Source of the DNA: Taeniopygia guttata
Lineage: Eukaryota; Chordata; Aves; Passeriformes; Estrildidae
Assembly: GCF_048771995.1 (NCBI RefSeq)
Contig: NC_133024.1
Location: 7,824,001-7,888,000, forward strand
Reading direction: 5' to 3'
DNA: 64,000 bases
In this document: in pieces, positions 1 to 9,336 of the stretch
Numbering within the stretch: position 1 is the stretch's first letter
Layout: each line of letters opens with the position of its first letter
Position numbers and translations under genes: made by a program
Notes under the pieces: generated by a model
What the model was told of the DNA's origin: nothing
Database searches by the model: none
The model's input: only the letters and a program-made list of their open reading frames with translations

Positions 1-600
1 CATGCGCGAGACGGTAGAGCAAACCCGGAAGTCGGAGCGGAGATCTCTTGCATTTCGAACGCACGGGCACGGGCACAGACGGCGTTGGGGGCGGCGGTGG
101 CCGCCAGCCAGCCGTCCGCAGACTGCGCGGTGGCCGCGGGGGGAGACCCGAGCGGCGCGGGGCCGGGCGGGACGCGGCGCGGGGCTCCGGCAACGCGGAA
201 CGCGGCGGCGCGCGCTGATGACGTCAGCAGAGCGCCGAATCGCGCTAGGCTCCAGCAGCGGCTCGGGGACGGCGCGGGCCGACCCAGAGCGAAAACCGAG
301 GCAGCGCCAGGCCTGACAGAGAGAATGGGAGGGGACATTCCCGAGGGACGGCCGCGCGGAGCCGGTGCAGGCGGGCGCGGTCGGTGCGGGAGTTCCTTCC
401 CTTGTTCCCATGGCGACACAAACAGAGGGTGAATCAAGGCTGCGCATGCGTTTGCGAGAGCTAAAGCGAACGCGGAAGTGGCTGAGAATGGGGGTGCTGA
501 GTTTGGAAGAGGATGCAGGCGCTGGTTCGGCACAGCTGACAGCGGGTGTGAGCACGGAGGGTGAGCAAGAGAGAGGGGCGCAGCCATCCTAACGCAGGCA
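1..600. promoter_or_regulatory. CpG-island promoter, gene unassigned, cut by window edge
   Basis: This stretch is very GC- and CpG-rich and drops abruptly to AT-rich DNA after about 600. It contains a perfect cAMP response element (TGACGTCA, 219-226), an NRF-1-like palindrome (TGCGCATGCG, 441-450) and ETS-type sites (CCGGAAGT at 25-32, CGCGGAAGTG at 471-480). No TATA box is evident. These are hallmarks of a housekeeping CpG-island promoter. A donor-like GGGTGAGC near 558-565 could end a plus-strand non-coding first exon, but direction cannot be fixed. In mammals the gene beyond the CXADR 3' end is BTG3, so this could be its promoter. That is inference from synteny only, as no BTG3 exon was recognised. 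The open frames here are a by-product of the base composition. Confidence 0.6.
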
Positions 601-2859
601 GAAGCGGGGTTTGACTGCACCAAAAATGCTCCCAGTACTCTCATGCCGCGGCAAACAAAAAATCACAACAGCCACAGCAAACAATTTTTTACAAGCAGCA
701 AATATCCTGCAGCAATGCTGAGGAATGGGACTCCCAATTTTCACCCTGAAATAAAATTCCATCAGTCGCTTTTTGAAAACCAGCCAACACAAGGCCTTTT
801 TCAAATCTCCCCAATGTTTCTAAACACCAACCCCAGATTTTTTCAGTTAGGTCACAGAATTGATCGAGCAGACACGCCCAGCCGGTGTGATGATAAGTAA
901 TAATTGTGGAACACATTGTGAAAAAGAGATATCATAATGAAAATTGATATAGAAAATTAAATAGCATGAAATGTTAGTAATTTATTATATTAAGGTTTAA
1001 GTTAGGTTGTATTTTAACGTTTTATTAATGATAGAATTGATTTTTATATAGTTGGTTTGCGTTTAAGTTAAGTATTGTTTAATTAGAGCATATCACTTTA
1101 AGTTTATTTTAGGTTTGGGCCCTGAAGAAGTTAAGTTTACAAAGGTTTAATTGATAATGGATTTATATATTGTTAATTTGATACATATGGATTTCGTAAA
1201 GTTAATATAATTTAGGGATTCTTTATTAAGATTGTTATATATTGAGTTTAAGTACTATTTAATTCAAAAATTATTTTAAGTTTTTCAAAGGTCAAGTCTA
1301 TTTGGCAGCAAGGTTTAGTTGTTTTTCTTTAAGGATGAGAAGGTTTTGTCTGAAACCGTTCACAAAGTAATAATGAACATTGATTTAAGGAGAAGTTATT
1401 GGATTTATTGGATTCTTGGTTTTGTTTTAGTATTTTTTGTTTTATTATAAGTTTATCAGTATATAAGAGTTGTAAAAGAATTTATTTTGAGTTTTCTGAG
1501 ATTGATTTCATTGTTTAAAAATCAGTTTTATAGTCTGTTATTTCTTTGTATAGTGATACAAAGGCATTTGTTTTCAAATCCTTTATTTTTAACTATTTAA
1601 GTGTTCTATAAACGTTATTGTTAAGAAATTCTATCATGTTATCAGGTGAAGATTTGTGCTTTGTTTTTTCATAGTGAATTCTCGTATGTTTTATTATTGT
1701 TTATGTAATCTTATCCAGGTTACATGCCAGTTCTGAAGTTTCATTTTGGATTTTAACTGTATTGTGCATTTTTCTAGGTGAACTTCCTGATTCGTTTTTA
1801 TATCTCTTGTGAGTGGAATCATTGCATTTCTATTTTTCATCATTCTCAAATGTTTTTCAGAAAATCTCAGAGAGAGGTGCCTGAAACATTCTGACAACCT
1901 CTTGCCATTGTTAATCTTACGATTTCTCCAATTGACATCCTTTTCCTTCAAAAGAGTTTCAAGAAAAATGAATTTTTGTGTCATTTGACCAGTTTATCGG
2001 TTTGAACTTCAAGTGTTTATTTTATAAGAAAATGTTATAATAGGTTGTTATGTTTTAAGTATTATATATGTATTGTTAGTGTAAGTTTTGTTTTATATAA
2101 TATGTTAAGGGACATCTCTCCAGTTTAAAGTTTGGGTCCTGGCCAGACCCTGATTTTAACTTGGACAGATGAGTTTGCCAGCAAAATTCAGAGGTTTCTG
2201 CACAAAAATAAATGATATGCAGGTCATTTTTGACCCATCAATTCGATTCTACAAATGTTACAGCTGACACAGTTCTGAGGTGAAACTTGCCAGCCCTGCC
2301 CGGGAAGGGATGCCAAGGATTTTCTCTGGAAACAAATGTTTCAGCTGTTTGCAGACTCTGAAATGCTGTCACAATGTTTCTAATGATCATGCTTTGTTCA
2401 TTTTTATATATGCTATTTAGAATATCTTTCTTTTGAATTTTCTTGAATTGTTATAGATTTTGATAAGTTTTATGCATTTTATTATTGAGATATTTTGTCT
2501 TGTTCTATATTATGGTTTATATTTCAACTTTCTTGTTTCAAAAGAGAAGAAGAGAAAGAGAGAAAAAAGGAAAAAGAAAAAAGAAAAGGAGTGAAGAAGT
2601 GCCTGAAATAAGGCTGAAATGAGGTTGAAGATTTTGTATGTTTTAATCTCTTGATATAATTATTTTGTAGACTTGATTTTGCTGATCATTGAGAAAAATA
2701 TGAGGAGAGTGCTAGACACTGGACAGATAAAATTGAAAGAAAAAAAAAAAAAAAATCGTTTAAGTAAGTAGCTTTGAGCAAGGATTTTGTTAATGTTTCC
2801 ACAGAAGTTGAAAGTGGGATTTTTTAGTTTGCAGACCCTCAAAAAACAATTCTTACAGA
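601..2859. other. AT-rich gene-less stretch left of the retrovirus
   Basis: No gene is recognised. From about 960 to 1300 the plus strand repeatedly uses TTAAGTTT-like octamers in T-rich DNA with few C residues. A 52-base pure purine run lies at 2540-2591. Positions 2110-2390 are more balanced in composition and may belong to the neighbouring retrovirus, but no gag, protease or LTR similarity could be read. No second copy of the LTR at 6189-6848 is visible. Confidence 0.4.
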
Positions 2860-3106
2860 TTTAGAGATGGGAGCTCAGATCATTATTGTGGCAGAGACCA
2901 GATTGCTGACAATGTCAGGGAAAGATTTCTTAATCATTCATTTACATTTAAAGAAGAAATATTTTGAGTGGACAATCCAAAGTCGCAGGATTTTTCAATC
3001 ACGTTGTTAGGGCATTCAGAAGTTCGCACAGTTCGTTTTCCAACACACAAAATGTTCGATGTAAAAGTGAGTTTCAGGGAAAAAACAAAAAAGAAGCCAG
3101 GAACCA

Positions 3107-3691
3107 ATGGAAGAAATGACAGTATTCACTGATGGTTTGGGAAAAAACTCACAAATCAGTGGTCACATGGAAAAATCAAAAAACAGGGAAATGGGAATCA
3201 AATATCAAAATGATACAAGGTTCACCACAAGTTGCAAAATTGGTAATAATAGTCAGGGGTTTTTCAGTTATTTTAGGAACCCTCAATCTGATCACAAGTT
3301 CAGTGTATGTTGCAAATGTGGTCAAACAATTAGAGAAACCGCTTTTAAAACATACAGACAAGGAAATTTTATATTCATATCTATTATACATGAAAATAAT
3401 CCTAGAAAAACAGAGAACATTAATAAACACATCAGAGTGCATTCTTCACCTCCGAGGTTTTTAGTAAAAGAGAATGCTCATGTAGATAGGCTCACAATGC
3501 CCATCTTGCAGACACTGCCAAACATTTTTGAGCAGGCAAAATTGAGCCATGCATGTTTTCACAAAAATGCACAGGCATTGATGGGAACCTTTCACCCTTC
3601 TGAAAGTCAGACAAAAGAAATCTGCTTGCCAGAGAACCAGTTTGTGCAGTCTCCTGTATTTACAGGAATGGACAATCTGAGAGGTTTGTAA
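3107..3691 (+). pseudogene. pol: Retroviral pol fragment: RNase H and integrase N-terminus, frameshifted
   Basis: The frame starting at 3107 opens with a TVFTDG motif, the first catalytic aspartate region of retroviral RNase H (Asp codon 3131-3133). The similarity then moves to the frame beginning at 3132, which carries ITSSVYVANVV and KHTDKEILYSYLL, and later returns to the first frame. After about 3465 the text DRLTMPILQTLPN followed by HACFH (codons about 3548-3562) matches the start of an integrase HHCC zinc-binding domain. The following CC pair is damaged. At least two frameshifts separate the blocks, so no functional enzyme can be made. The preceding sequence from about 2860 appears to be degraded reverse transcriptase connection region. 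Confidence 0.8.
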
Positions 3692-4258
3692 AAGCCTTCA
3701 GCTGTGGCAAGCTGATGTCACAAAATACCCAACTTTTGAGAGGCTCGAAAATATCCATATTTCAATTGATACATTTTTAGGGGCGATTTTTGCATCATAT
3801 ACAGGGGAGACCACAGAACATACCTGCAAACATTTTTTATAAGCATTTACATCATTAGGAGTGCAACAAGAAATAGAAACAGATAATGGTCCAATTTATA
3901 CAAGCAAGGTGCTTGACAAATTTTTGAAAAAACAGAGAGTCAAACATATTTTCAATATTCTTCATTCTCCCTCAGGTCAAGCAAGCAAAGAACACATCAC
4001 ACCCTGAAATCCACTTGGATGGACAGAAAAGGGATGAGGCAGGGTTGAACAAATGTGTTGAATTTTTTAAATGGTTTTTTCTCAAAGCCCACTCTAATAA
4101 TTGTCAGATATGTTACAAACAGCCCACAGGAAAAACTAAGGGAAAATCCTTTCGATTTGATCAGAAGTCCAGAGTCAGGACAGATTGAAGGTTCATTTAC
4201 ATTAATAACTTGGGGCGAGGGTTTCGCTTGTGTTTCTACAGGACGAGGACTGAAGTGA
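3692..4258 (+). pseudogene. pol: Retroviral integrase core and C-terminus, broken
   Basis: In the frame read around 3768, ISIQL-type sequence, then TDNGPIYTSK and HSPSGQASKEH, match the retroviral integrase catalytic core. The second catalytic Asp codon is at 3882-3884 and the Glu codon at 3990-3992, exactly 36 codons apart, the expected D-x35-E spacing. A TAA interrupts the core between those blocks' upstream arm and the TDNG block, and another stop follows HITP near 4005. The reading frame at 4055-4258 continues with integrase C-terminal residues ending in GEGFACVSTGRGLK. Several disruptions are therefore visible. The DDE residues that remain are fossil rather than functional. Confidence 0.8.
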
Positions 4259-4424
4259 ATGCCAGCGAGGCACATGTAACCTTATCGGGTGCAGGCGTCA
4301 GTGGACGTAGACCCGAGAAGCAGAGAGGCAAGCACGCAGACGAAGGCAGACAACAACGCTGCAGACGTCTCGTCGGACAACGATTGATCACCCAGAGACT
4401 TGGGGTTTTTTTCTGAGAAATCAA

Positions 4425-5300
4425 GTGTTGTTTGGGTGTTGCTGCATTGCAGGGTTTCTCACAGAGGGTGGGGACATGGACATGGGATTCAGACAGATAG
4501 TGTTCATGTGCTTCATTCTTTCACCTGTTGCCTTGGGCAACAGGACAGATTTTCCCATGAGACAACCCAGGGAAAAAGTGTGGGAGACTTTGGCAAAAGC
4601 AACTGGTCTGGACAGCATTTGCCTGACCCATTCGAAACCAGAGAAACCATTTTCAACATGCTTGGTAGGTGTGCCAGTGGAGGGATGGTCAGTCCCAGGG
4701 GACATCCTTCCAGGGGTTCTGAAGTTTCTTTCAGACCCTGTGGAGGGATGACATGTTTGGACACAATTCCTTCCTGCTGCTCACTTTGAACCTCTGGATT
4801 TGGACATTTTGGGTCAACAAAAATGAAATGGTGCATCAAATTTAATTCATCAGGAGTGGCAAAGACAGATAATCATACAATAGATGTCACTCCGAATCAG
4901 CCTTTTTATAAAAATGCGTCATCTTGGTGCAATCATACCAAAATGACAAGCAAACCATCCCTTCAACATCCAGCCACTTTACCGAAGGGAATGTTTTCCA
5001 TTTGCGGGGACAGAATTTGGCCTGCTATCCCTGCAAAAATCAAGGGTGGTCCATGCAGCATTGAAAGATCTTTTGTTAACACACAGCATGACCTTGATAA
5101 GAGAGCAAGGAGAAAAAAATCTGATGAATGAAGTGATCCAAATTGTGACAATGATAATGTTAATACCAAGAAAAAAGGCTCGGAAAAACTGAGTGGTTCT
5201 GCTTTCACAGCAGGTGGCATCAAAAAGAGCCTTGGTGCAGTTGGATCAAAAGAGGTTGTGGGCAGAGTAAAGATGCCCATGTCATTTCTTTTGCATCGAA
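4425..5300 (+). pseudogene. env: Retroviral env surface-unit remnant
   Basis: A frame from 4425 to 4751 holds a hydrophobic segment (IVFMCFILSPVALG) suited to a signal peptide, followed by PREKVWETLAKATG and PFSTCLVGVPVEGW, a pattern seen in avian retroviral surface proteins. A second frame, 4823-5131, has N-glycosylation sequons, clustered cysteines and LPKGMFSICGDRIWP. Stops end both frames, and further env-like sequence continues in shifted frames to about 5300 with lysine/arginine-rich text where the surface/transmembrane cleavage site would lie. The surface unit would have bound a host receptor. This copy is broken and cannot encode one. Confidence 0.7.
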
Positions 5301-5496
5301 TGATTTGTTAGCTAGCAGTGAAAAATGAGAACAAAACAGTAATTAAACATCTATTGTAAACACATGGACACACGAGTGAAAATTTAAAGAGATATCAGAG
5401 GACCAAACACACCTGGAGAAAAATTAAATCATAGGTAGATGGTGTGTTCAATTTGTTTCACTTTTCACAGTTGTAGAAAAAAGATTTTGAAAATAG

Positions 5497-6003
5497 TTGT
5501 ATGTAATTACAAGGTATTGTAATTCTTCTAATGTTTGTGCTGTCCTTGCCTCAGTGCATGAGGCAGACCATGAACAAAGCTGTCAAAGAGGTGTTCTTGA
5601 TTCAAAAAGGAAAGGATCCCTTGAAAAATATAGTTCAAATTATGATGATGATGTTTCTACCTGGGACAAGTCTCGGAGAATTGCAGTAGCAATTTTCTCA
5701 CCCCAAGCAGCATCAGGGGCGGCCTTGACACAATTGGATTGTATAGCATATTGGTTGAGGAAACACAGTCGTGCCATTTCGTTTGCACTGAGTGACATGT
5801 TAACAGACATCAACAGTGCAAGGCAAGCAGTGCTTCAAAACAGGGCGGCAATTGATCATTTGCTGCTGACACATGGGCACGGATGTGAGGAATTTGAGGG
5901 GATGTGCTGCATGAACTTGTCCGATCATTCAAAATTTATTCATAAAAATATAAAACAAATACAAAGTAATATTAGCAAATTGAACAAAGTTACAGGGTCC
6001 TGA
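5497..6003 (+). pseudogene. env: Retroviral env transmembrane-subunit ectodomain, open for 168 codons
   Basis: The frame contains a hydrophobic, alanine-rich candidate fusion peptide (residues about 62-80), a heptad-like helix, the sequence LQNRAAIDHLLL and then C-x6-CC (Cys130, Cys137, Cys138; first codon at 5884-5886). That cluster is the hallmark of alpha- and gammaretroviral-type transmembrane subunits that bond covalently to the surface unit. The frame ends at TGA 6001-6003, before the membrane anchor, which continues in another frame. The Met at 5497 is unlikely to be a native start. The fold-defining residues are well kept, but the protein lacks its anchor and its surface partner. Confidence 0.85.
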
Positions 6004-6054
6004 TGGGATGATTTGTTTATCTTTTTTGATATCTCACCATTGTGAAAAGAACTT

Positions 6055-6351
6055 TTGAAAATAGCATTTTATATTCTTATAGGACTTGTAGTTCTTCTAC
6101 TTGTTCTACCATGCATTTTCGTGTGTATTCGAAAGACCTTGAACAGCATGGTAAAGCAGGTGTTTCAGGTTCAAACAGAGAGGGGAGATGTCGGAACTCA
6201 AAATGTCCCTCAGACATTTTTAGAGGTTCCAGGCCTTGGTCAGAAGCATTTTAGACCCTGGCAAGCAGCTGAAAACAGCTGTGATCTTGAGTTTGAACCA
6301 TGGAATGAATTACCGACTTTAAAGGTGGAACAAGCAGTCACAGAGGGTTAG
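6055..6351 (+). pseudogene. env: Retroviral env membrane anchor and tail, running into the LTR
   Basis: About 20 hydrophobic residues (FYILIGLVVLLLVLPCIFVC) form a membrane-spanning helix. They are followed by a short basic stretch (IRKTLNSMVKQ) and a long acidic tail to the stop at 6349-6351. This is the anchor and cytoplasmic tail of env, in a different frame from the ectodomain at 5497-6003. The LTR begins at 6189, so about 54 codons lie inside U3. The frame is open throughout, but part of that may be U3 sequence read by chance. Confidence 0.75.
6174..6188 (+). other. Polypurine tract preceding the 3' LTR
   Basis: The purine-rich run ACAGAGAGGGGAGA ends immediately before the TGTCGGAA that opens the LTR. 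This is the expected position of the plus-strand DNA primer in retroviral replication. It supports the LTR boundary and the plus-strand orientation. Confidence 0.85.
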
Positions 6352-6400
6352 ATGGTATAGTAAAAGTAGTCACAAATTAGAGGGTAAAATTTTTTAGTAT

Positions 6401-6454
6401 TGTACAGGGGGGTTTTAACACCTGTACAGGGGGGTTTTACTTTGTACAGGGGGG
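6401..6454 (+). repeat. Triplicated TGTACAGGGGGG element in LTR U3
   Basis: TGTACAGGGGGG occurs at 6401-6412, 6423-6434 and 6443-6454. The first two copies continue with TTTT. Starts are 22 and 20 bases apart, about two helical turns. Each copy has a TGTACA palindrome beside a G-run. The position upstream of the TATA box suits an enhancer. No factor is assigned. Confidence 0.8.
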
Positions 6455-6633
6455 TCAGGAGTTCTAAGATGGAGGAAAGTGGGCCTGAACCTGTTCTTCC
6501 TCCTTCTTCTTCCTTACCTCCATGTTCTTGGTGATGTTGGCATTTTTCTATTGGTTTAGGCTAGGGACACACTATTCAACGTAGATGATAGATATTGGCA
6601 CATTATTGTAAATATAGTACACGTAATTTCTGG

Positions 6634-6640
6634 TATATAA
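6634..6640 (+). promoter_or_regulatory. LTR TATA box
   Basis: TATATAA is about 180 bases after the triplicated U3 element and about 95 bases before the AATAAA signal, the right place for the proviral core promoter. Transcription would start near 6665. Confidence 0.7.
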
Positions 6641-6677
6641 TGTTTGTACCATCCCACTGAGGGGCAGAGCCCCGCAC

Positions 6678-6740
6678 GCTGCCCTGCAGGACAGACCTGC
6701 GGCAGGGCAGCAGAACTTGTTATAGATAAGCAAAAATAAA
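6678..6740 (+). terminator. LTR R-region hairpin and poly(A) signal
   Basis: GCTGCCCTGC (6678-6687) pairs perfectly with GCAGGGCAGC (6702-6711), with AGG and CCT extending the pairing in the loop. The poly(A) signal AATAAA follows at 6735-6740. The arrangement is typical of a retroviral R region, where a hairpin brings the signal closer to the cleavage site. Confidence 0.75.
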
Positions 6741-9287
6741 CAACCTTGAAAACAGCACAGACGAACTATGGCTTCTTCTTTGGCAACGGGGCAGAAAGAC
6801 AGAGACTTTCTACAATCTCGGAATCACCAACACCCACAGATTCCGACATTGTACTTTGATCCTTCTTTCCACTTTCACACTGCCTCCTTCCCCTGTTGTC
6901 AGCACAAATCCCAGTAGCAGCTGCCTGCTGAACTGAATGATGAATGTACCCAAGTTCAAACTACACTTCACCACGTCTAAGCAATTTTAAACCATCTCGT
7001 GTCTCTGATGTGGCTCACGGCAACTGCACCAGTGCTCATGCTGACAGGATAGGAGGGAGCCCAAGGCCAGGAAAGAAGAGTCAAGACAGGCTGGGCCAAA
7101 TCCAAATGTTTTTGCAGCACGCCAAATGCTGCCGTTCAAAATGCACATGCCGGAGCCACAATTTGAGGCTTCTTAATTTTATGCAGATACTTACAACGAT
7201 ACCACTTCAGACACGGATACAGCTGTAGCAATGTGAAACTACCTTGCACTGGCATAGCTTCTGAGCCTGTTGCAGCCATGCTGCCTGCAGGGCACTGTTT
7301 GAATCCAGATCCCCCCTTGACCATGGGATAATTCACCTGGTGAACTGCCTGGCTCACCTTATACTGCATGGACTGTGCAAGATGCCACCATGGCAGTCTG
7401 AGTCTCGGTGACAACACACTTTTTTCAAAGTTCCATGTGACTGCAAGGCCTGGCCACCAAGGAGAAGATCCCAGGAAGTGTGGGAATGGCTGAGCACAGC
7501 ACTGCTCCTCAGACACCTGCAATTATCATGGCTTTGGGAGAAACAGAACTGTTTCAGCAGTGGTCTGAAATAAGCTGAGCAGGAGCAGCTTGATCTCACA
7601 GCTCCCGTTTGGTAGAACAATGCAAGGATGGAGGGAAAGCACTTTTAGTTAATCTCTTTGCAGCAAAGATACAGCTGGTATTGGTGACATTCAGGCTTTC
7701 TGACTCTCCAGGTCCAGACCAGCATGCAAAACATCACATGAGATTCCTTTGGGTGTGAACAGCAGCACAGCTACCAAGCAAACACATGCTTAAACTCTCC
7801 TGTAACCAGCAAGCCCTGGCAAGAAGTGAAGTATGTGAAATGCACTACTTCTCCTCATTCAGTACTGTTGGCATGAGAGTCAGGGAGTTTTCTACCTGCT
7901 GACCAAGCTGTTCTATGAATTACAAAGGATAAATAGTTGAAAAAATAACTTATACCAAGTAAAACTTTCCCCTGATATTTCCAGCCACTCCTATACAGCC
8001 ACAATAATCTATAGAGGCACAGTCCCCAGGCTTAACCATCATATCTTTCAAACCTGAGGAAGGTGGCAGAGAACAGAGTGAGAATAAATCTTCAGAGTTT
8101 CTGTGTGGCATCAGACAAGCTTTCAAACTCGTGTCCTGCTTACACCTTAACAACGCAGCAACATGAAGTTAACAGCCTGTATTTGGTGACCTCAGGCAGG
8201 GTGGACTTCTGGACTAACTACCCAACACAAAGCACCTTCCAAAAAAATCAGTATCTGGACATCTGGTAAGAAGATAGGGATTAGCCAAGTGACTCCTCAG
8301 AAAGATGACAAGAAAGTTTTACAGTTAGTAATTTCTTGGGGGGAAAAAAATGCAAACTTCTTTGCAAATTGACACATATTTACCTTCAATTACAGCAATA
8401 ATTTATTTTTTTTTTACTTACAATATACACCTATTAATTTGGATAGGAATTTAAGTACAAAAAAGTTTATTTCACTTATTCCTTTAAGAACATACTTTAG
8501 CGCAGCAAGTTTTGCAAATTTTTCTGCAGATAAAAAAGTTCTATAAAATTCACTTTTTAAACAAAACTATAAGCTTTGCACAGTTACTTCTACCTTCCTC
8601 CTACTTTCTTAAACACCAGCAGTTAAGCACTTAGATGATGGTGATCACTGAGGGCAGGAAAAGACACTTTCTCATCTTACATGGAGCACACCATAGCATA
8701 AAAGGCAAATTCTGTCTACAAATCATTACATACAGAACATACACTAAACAGAACAGGCAGTCGCTGCTCCTTGACAAGGCAACTTTCATACCAGTCCCAA
8801 TGGAATTTTACCCTGATGAATTACTTGCCAGATTCACTCAGAGACAAGTTTAGGCAGTGTGGAGTCAAAGGAGAAAATGAGGAATGAAATATTTTGGCAT
8901 AAAAACAATTGCTTCTTAAAGGCAAAGTATCTTTTCTGTAATTACAATGTTGAACTTAGATTTGGAACAATTTTTTTTAATTGTTTACTTGAGCCTATGA
9001 TATTTAGAAACCCTACACACTTCCATTTTTCTCAAGAAGTTATTCCTGTTTCCTTAGACAATTTTCTTGACTGTTCATGTGCATTAAATGGAACTTTTGC
9101 TTCACACCATCTGAGCTTATTCTAGAATTAGCTGCGCTCCTCTCAAAAACAGAAGCAAAAATAATTTAATAACTTTTCAACATTATAACCACCAGTTTCA
9201 CCATGGATTATCTGGCTGCCTTCAGACCACAGCATAACACATGCCCCTAGATTAATGGCTAAATGATTAACTACGTATTTACAATAG

Positions 9288-9336
9288 TTAGAAACCAGCA
9301 CAAGTATTTCTCAAGAGCACAGACAGATGTAGTTAA
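9288..9336 (+). repeat. 49-bp exact direct repeat, copy 1
   Basis: The sequence begins AGTTAGAAACCAGCACAAGT and ends GACAGATGTAGTT. It is identical to 13297-13345, and the bases just outside differ apart from a short CAA shared before it. Confidence 0.9.

Larger units (their letters stand above)
2860..6848 (+). mobile_element. 5'-truncated class II endogenous retrovirus with 3' LTR
   Basis: The order RNase H, integrase, env surface unit, env transmembrane unit, polypurine tract and LTR identifies a plus-strand provirus remnant. The pol part resembles class II (alpha/beta) retroviruses. The env transmembrane part has the CX6CC motif found in alpha- and gammaretroviruses. Gag, protease, most of reverse transcriptase and the 5' LTR were not recognised, so the left boundary is approximate. 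Multiple stops and frameshifts show long residence. The sequence TTGTAC just after the LTR is the candidate right-hand target duplication, but without a 5' LTR it cannot be matched. Confidence 0.85.
6189..6848 (+). mobile_element. 3' LTR, 660 bp, with perfect terminal inverted repeats
   Basis: The LTR starts TGTCGGAA (6189-6196) and ends TTCCGACA (6841-6848), a perfect 8-bp inverted repeat with the canonical TG...CA ends. U3 contains a triplicated TGTACAGGGGGG element and a TATATAA box (6634-6640). R contains a GC hairpin and the poly(A) signal AATAAA (6735-6740). Region order and spacing fit U3-R-U5. It is the only complete LTR in the window. Confidence 0.93.

Noticed and set aside
2..592. 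Arginine- and alanine-rich frames at the left edge
   Set aside because: Composition of a CpG island; no recognised domain and overlapping frames of similar length.
5497..6351. A functional domesticated env (syncytin-like) gene
   Set aside because: The anchor is in a different frame from the ectodomain and the surface unit has stops. Only the ectodomain segment is open, so a working full-length protein is not supported.
7136..7522. 128-codon minus-strand frame
   Set aside because: No recognisable domain, no splice support and composition like surrounding intergenic DNA.
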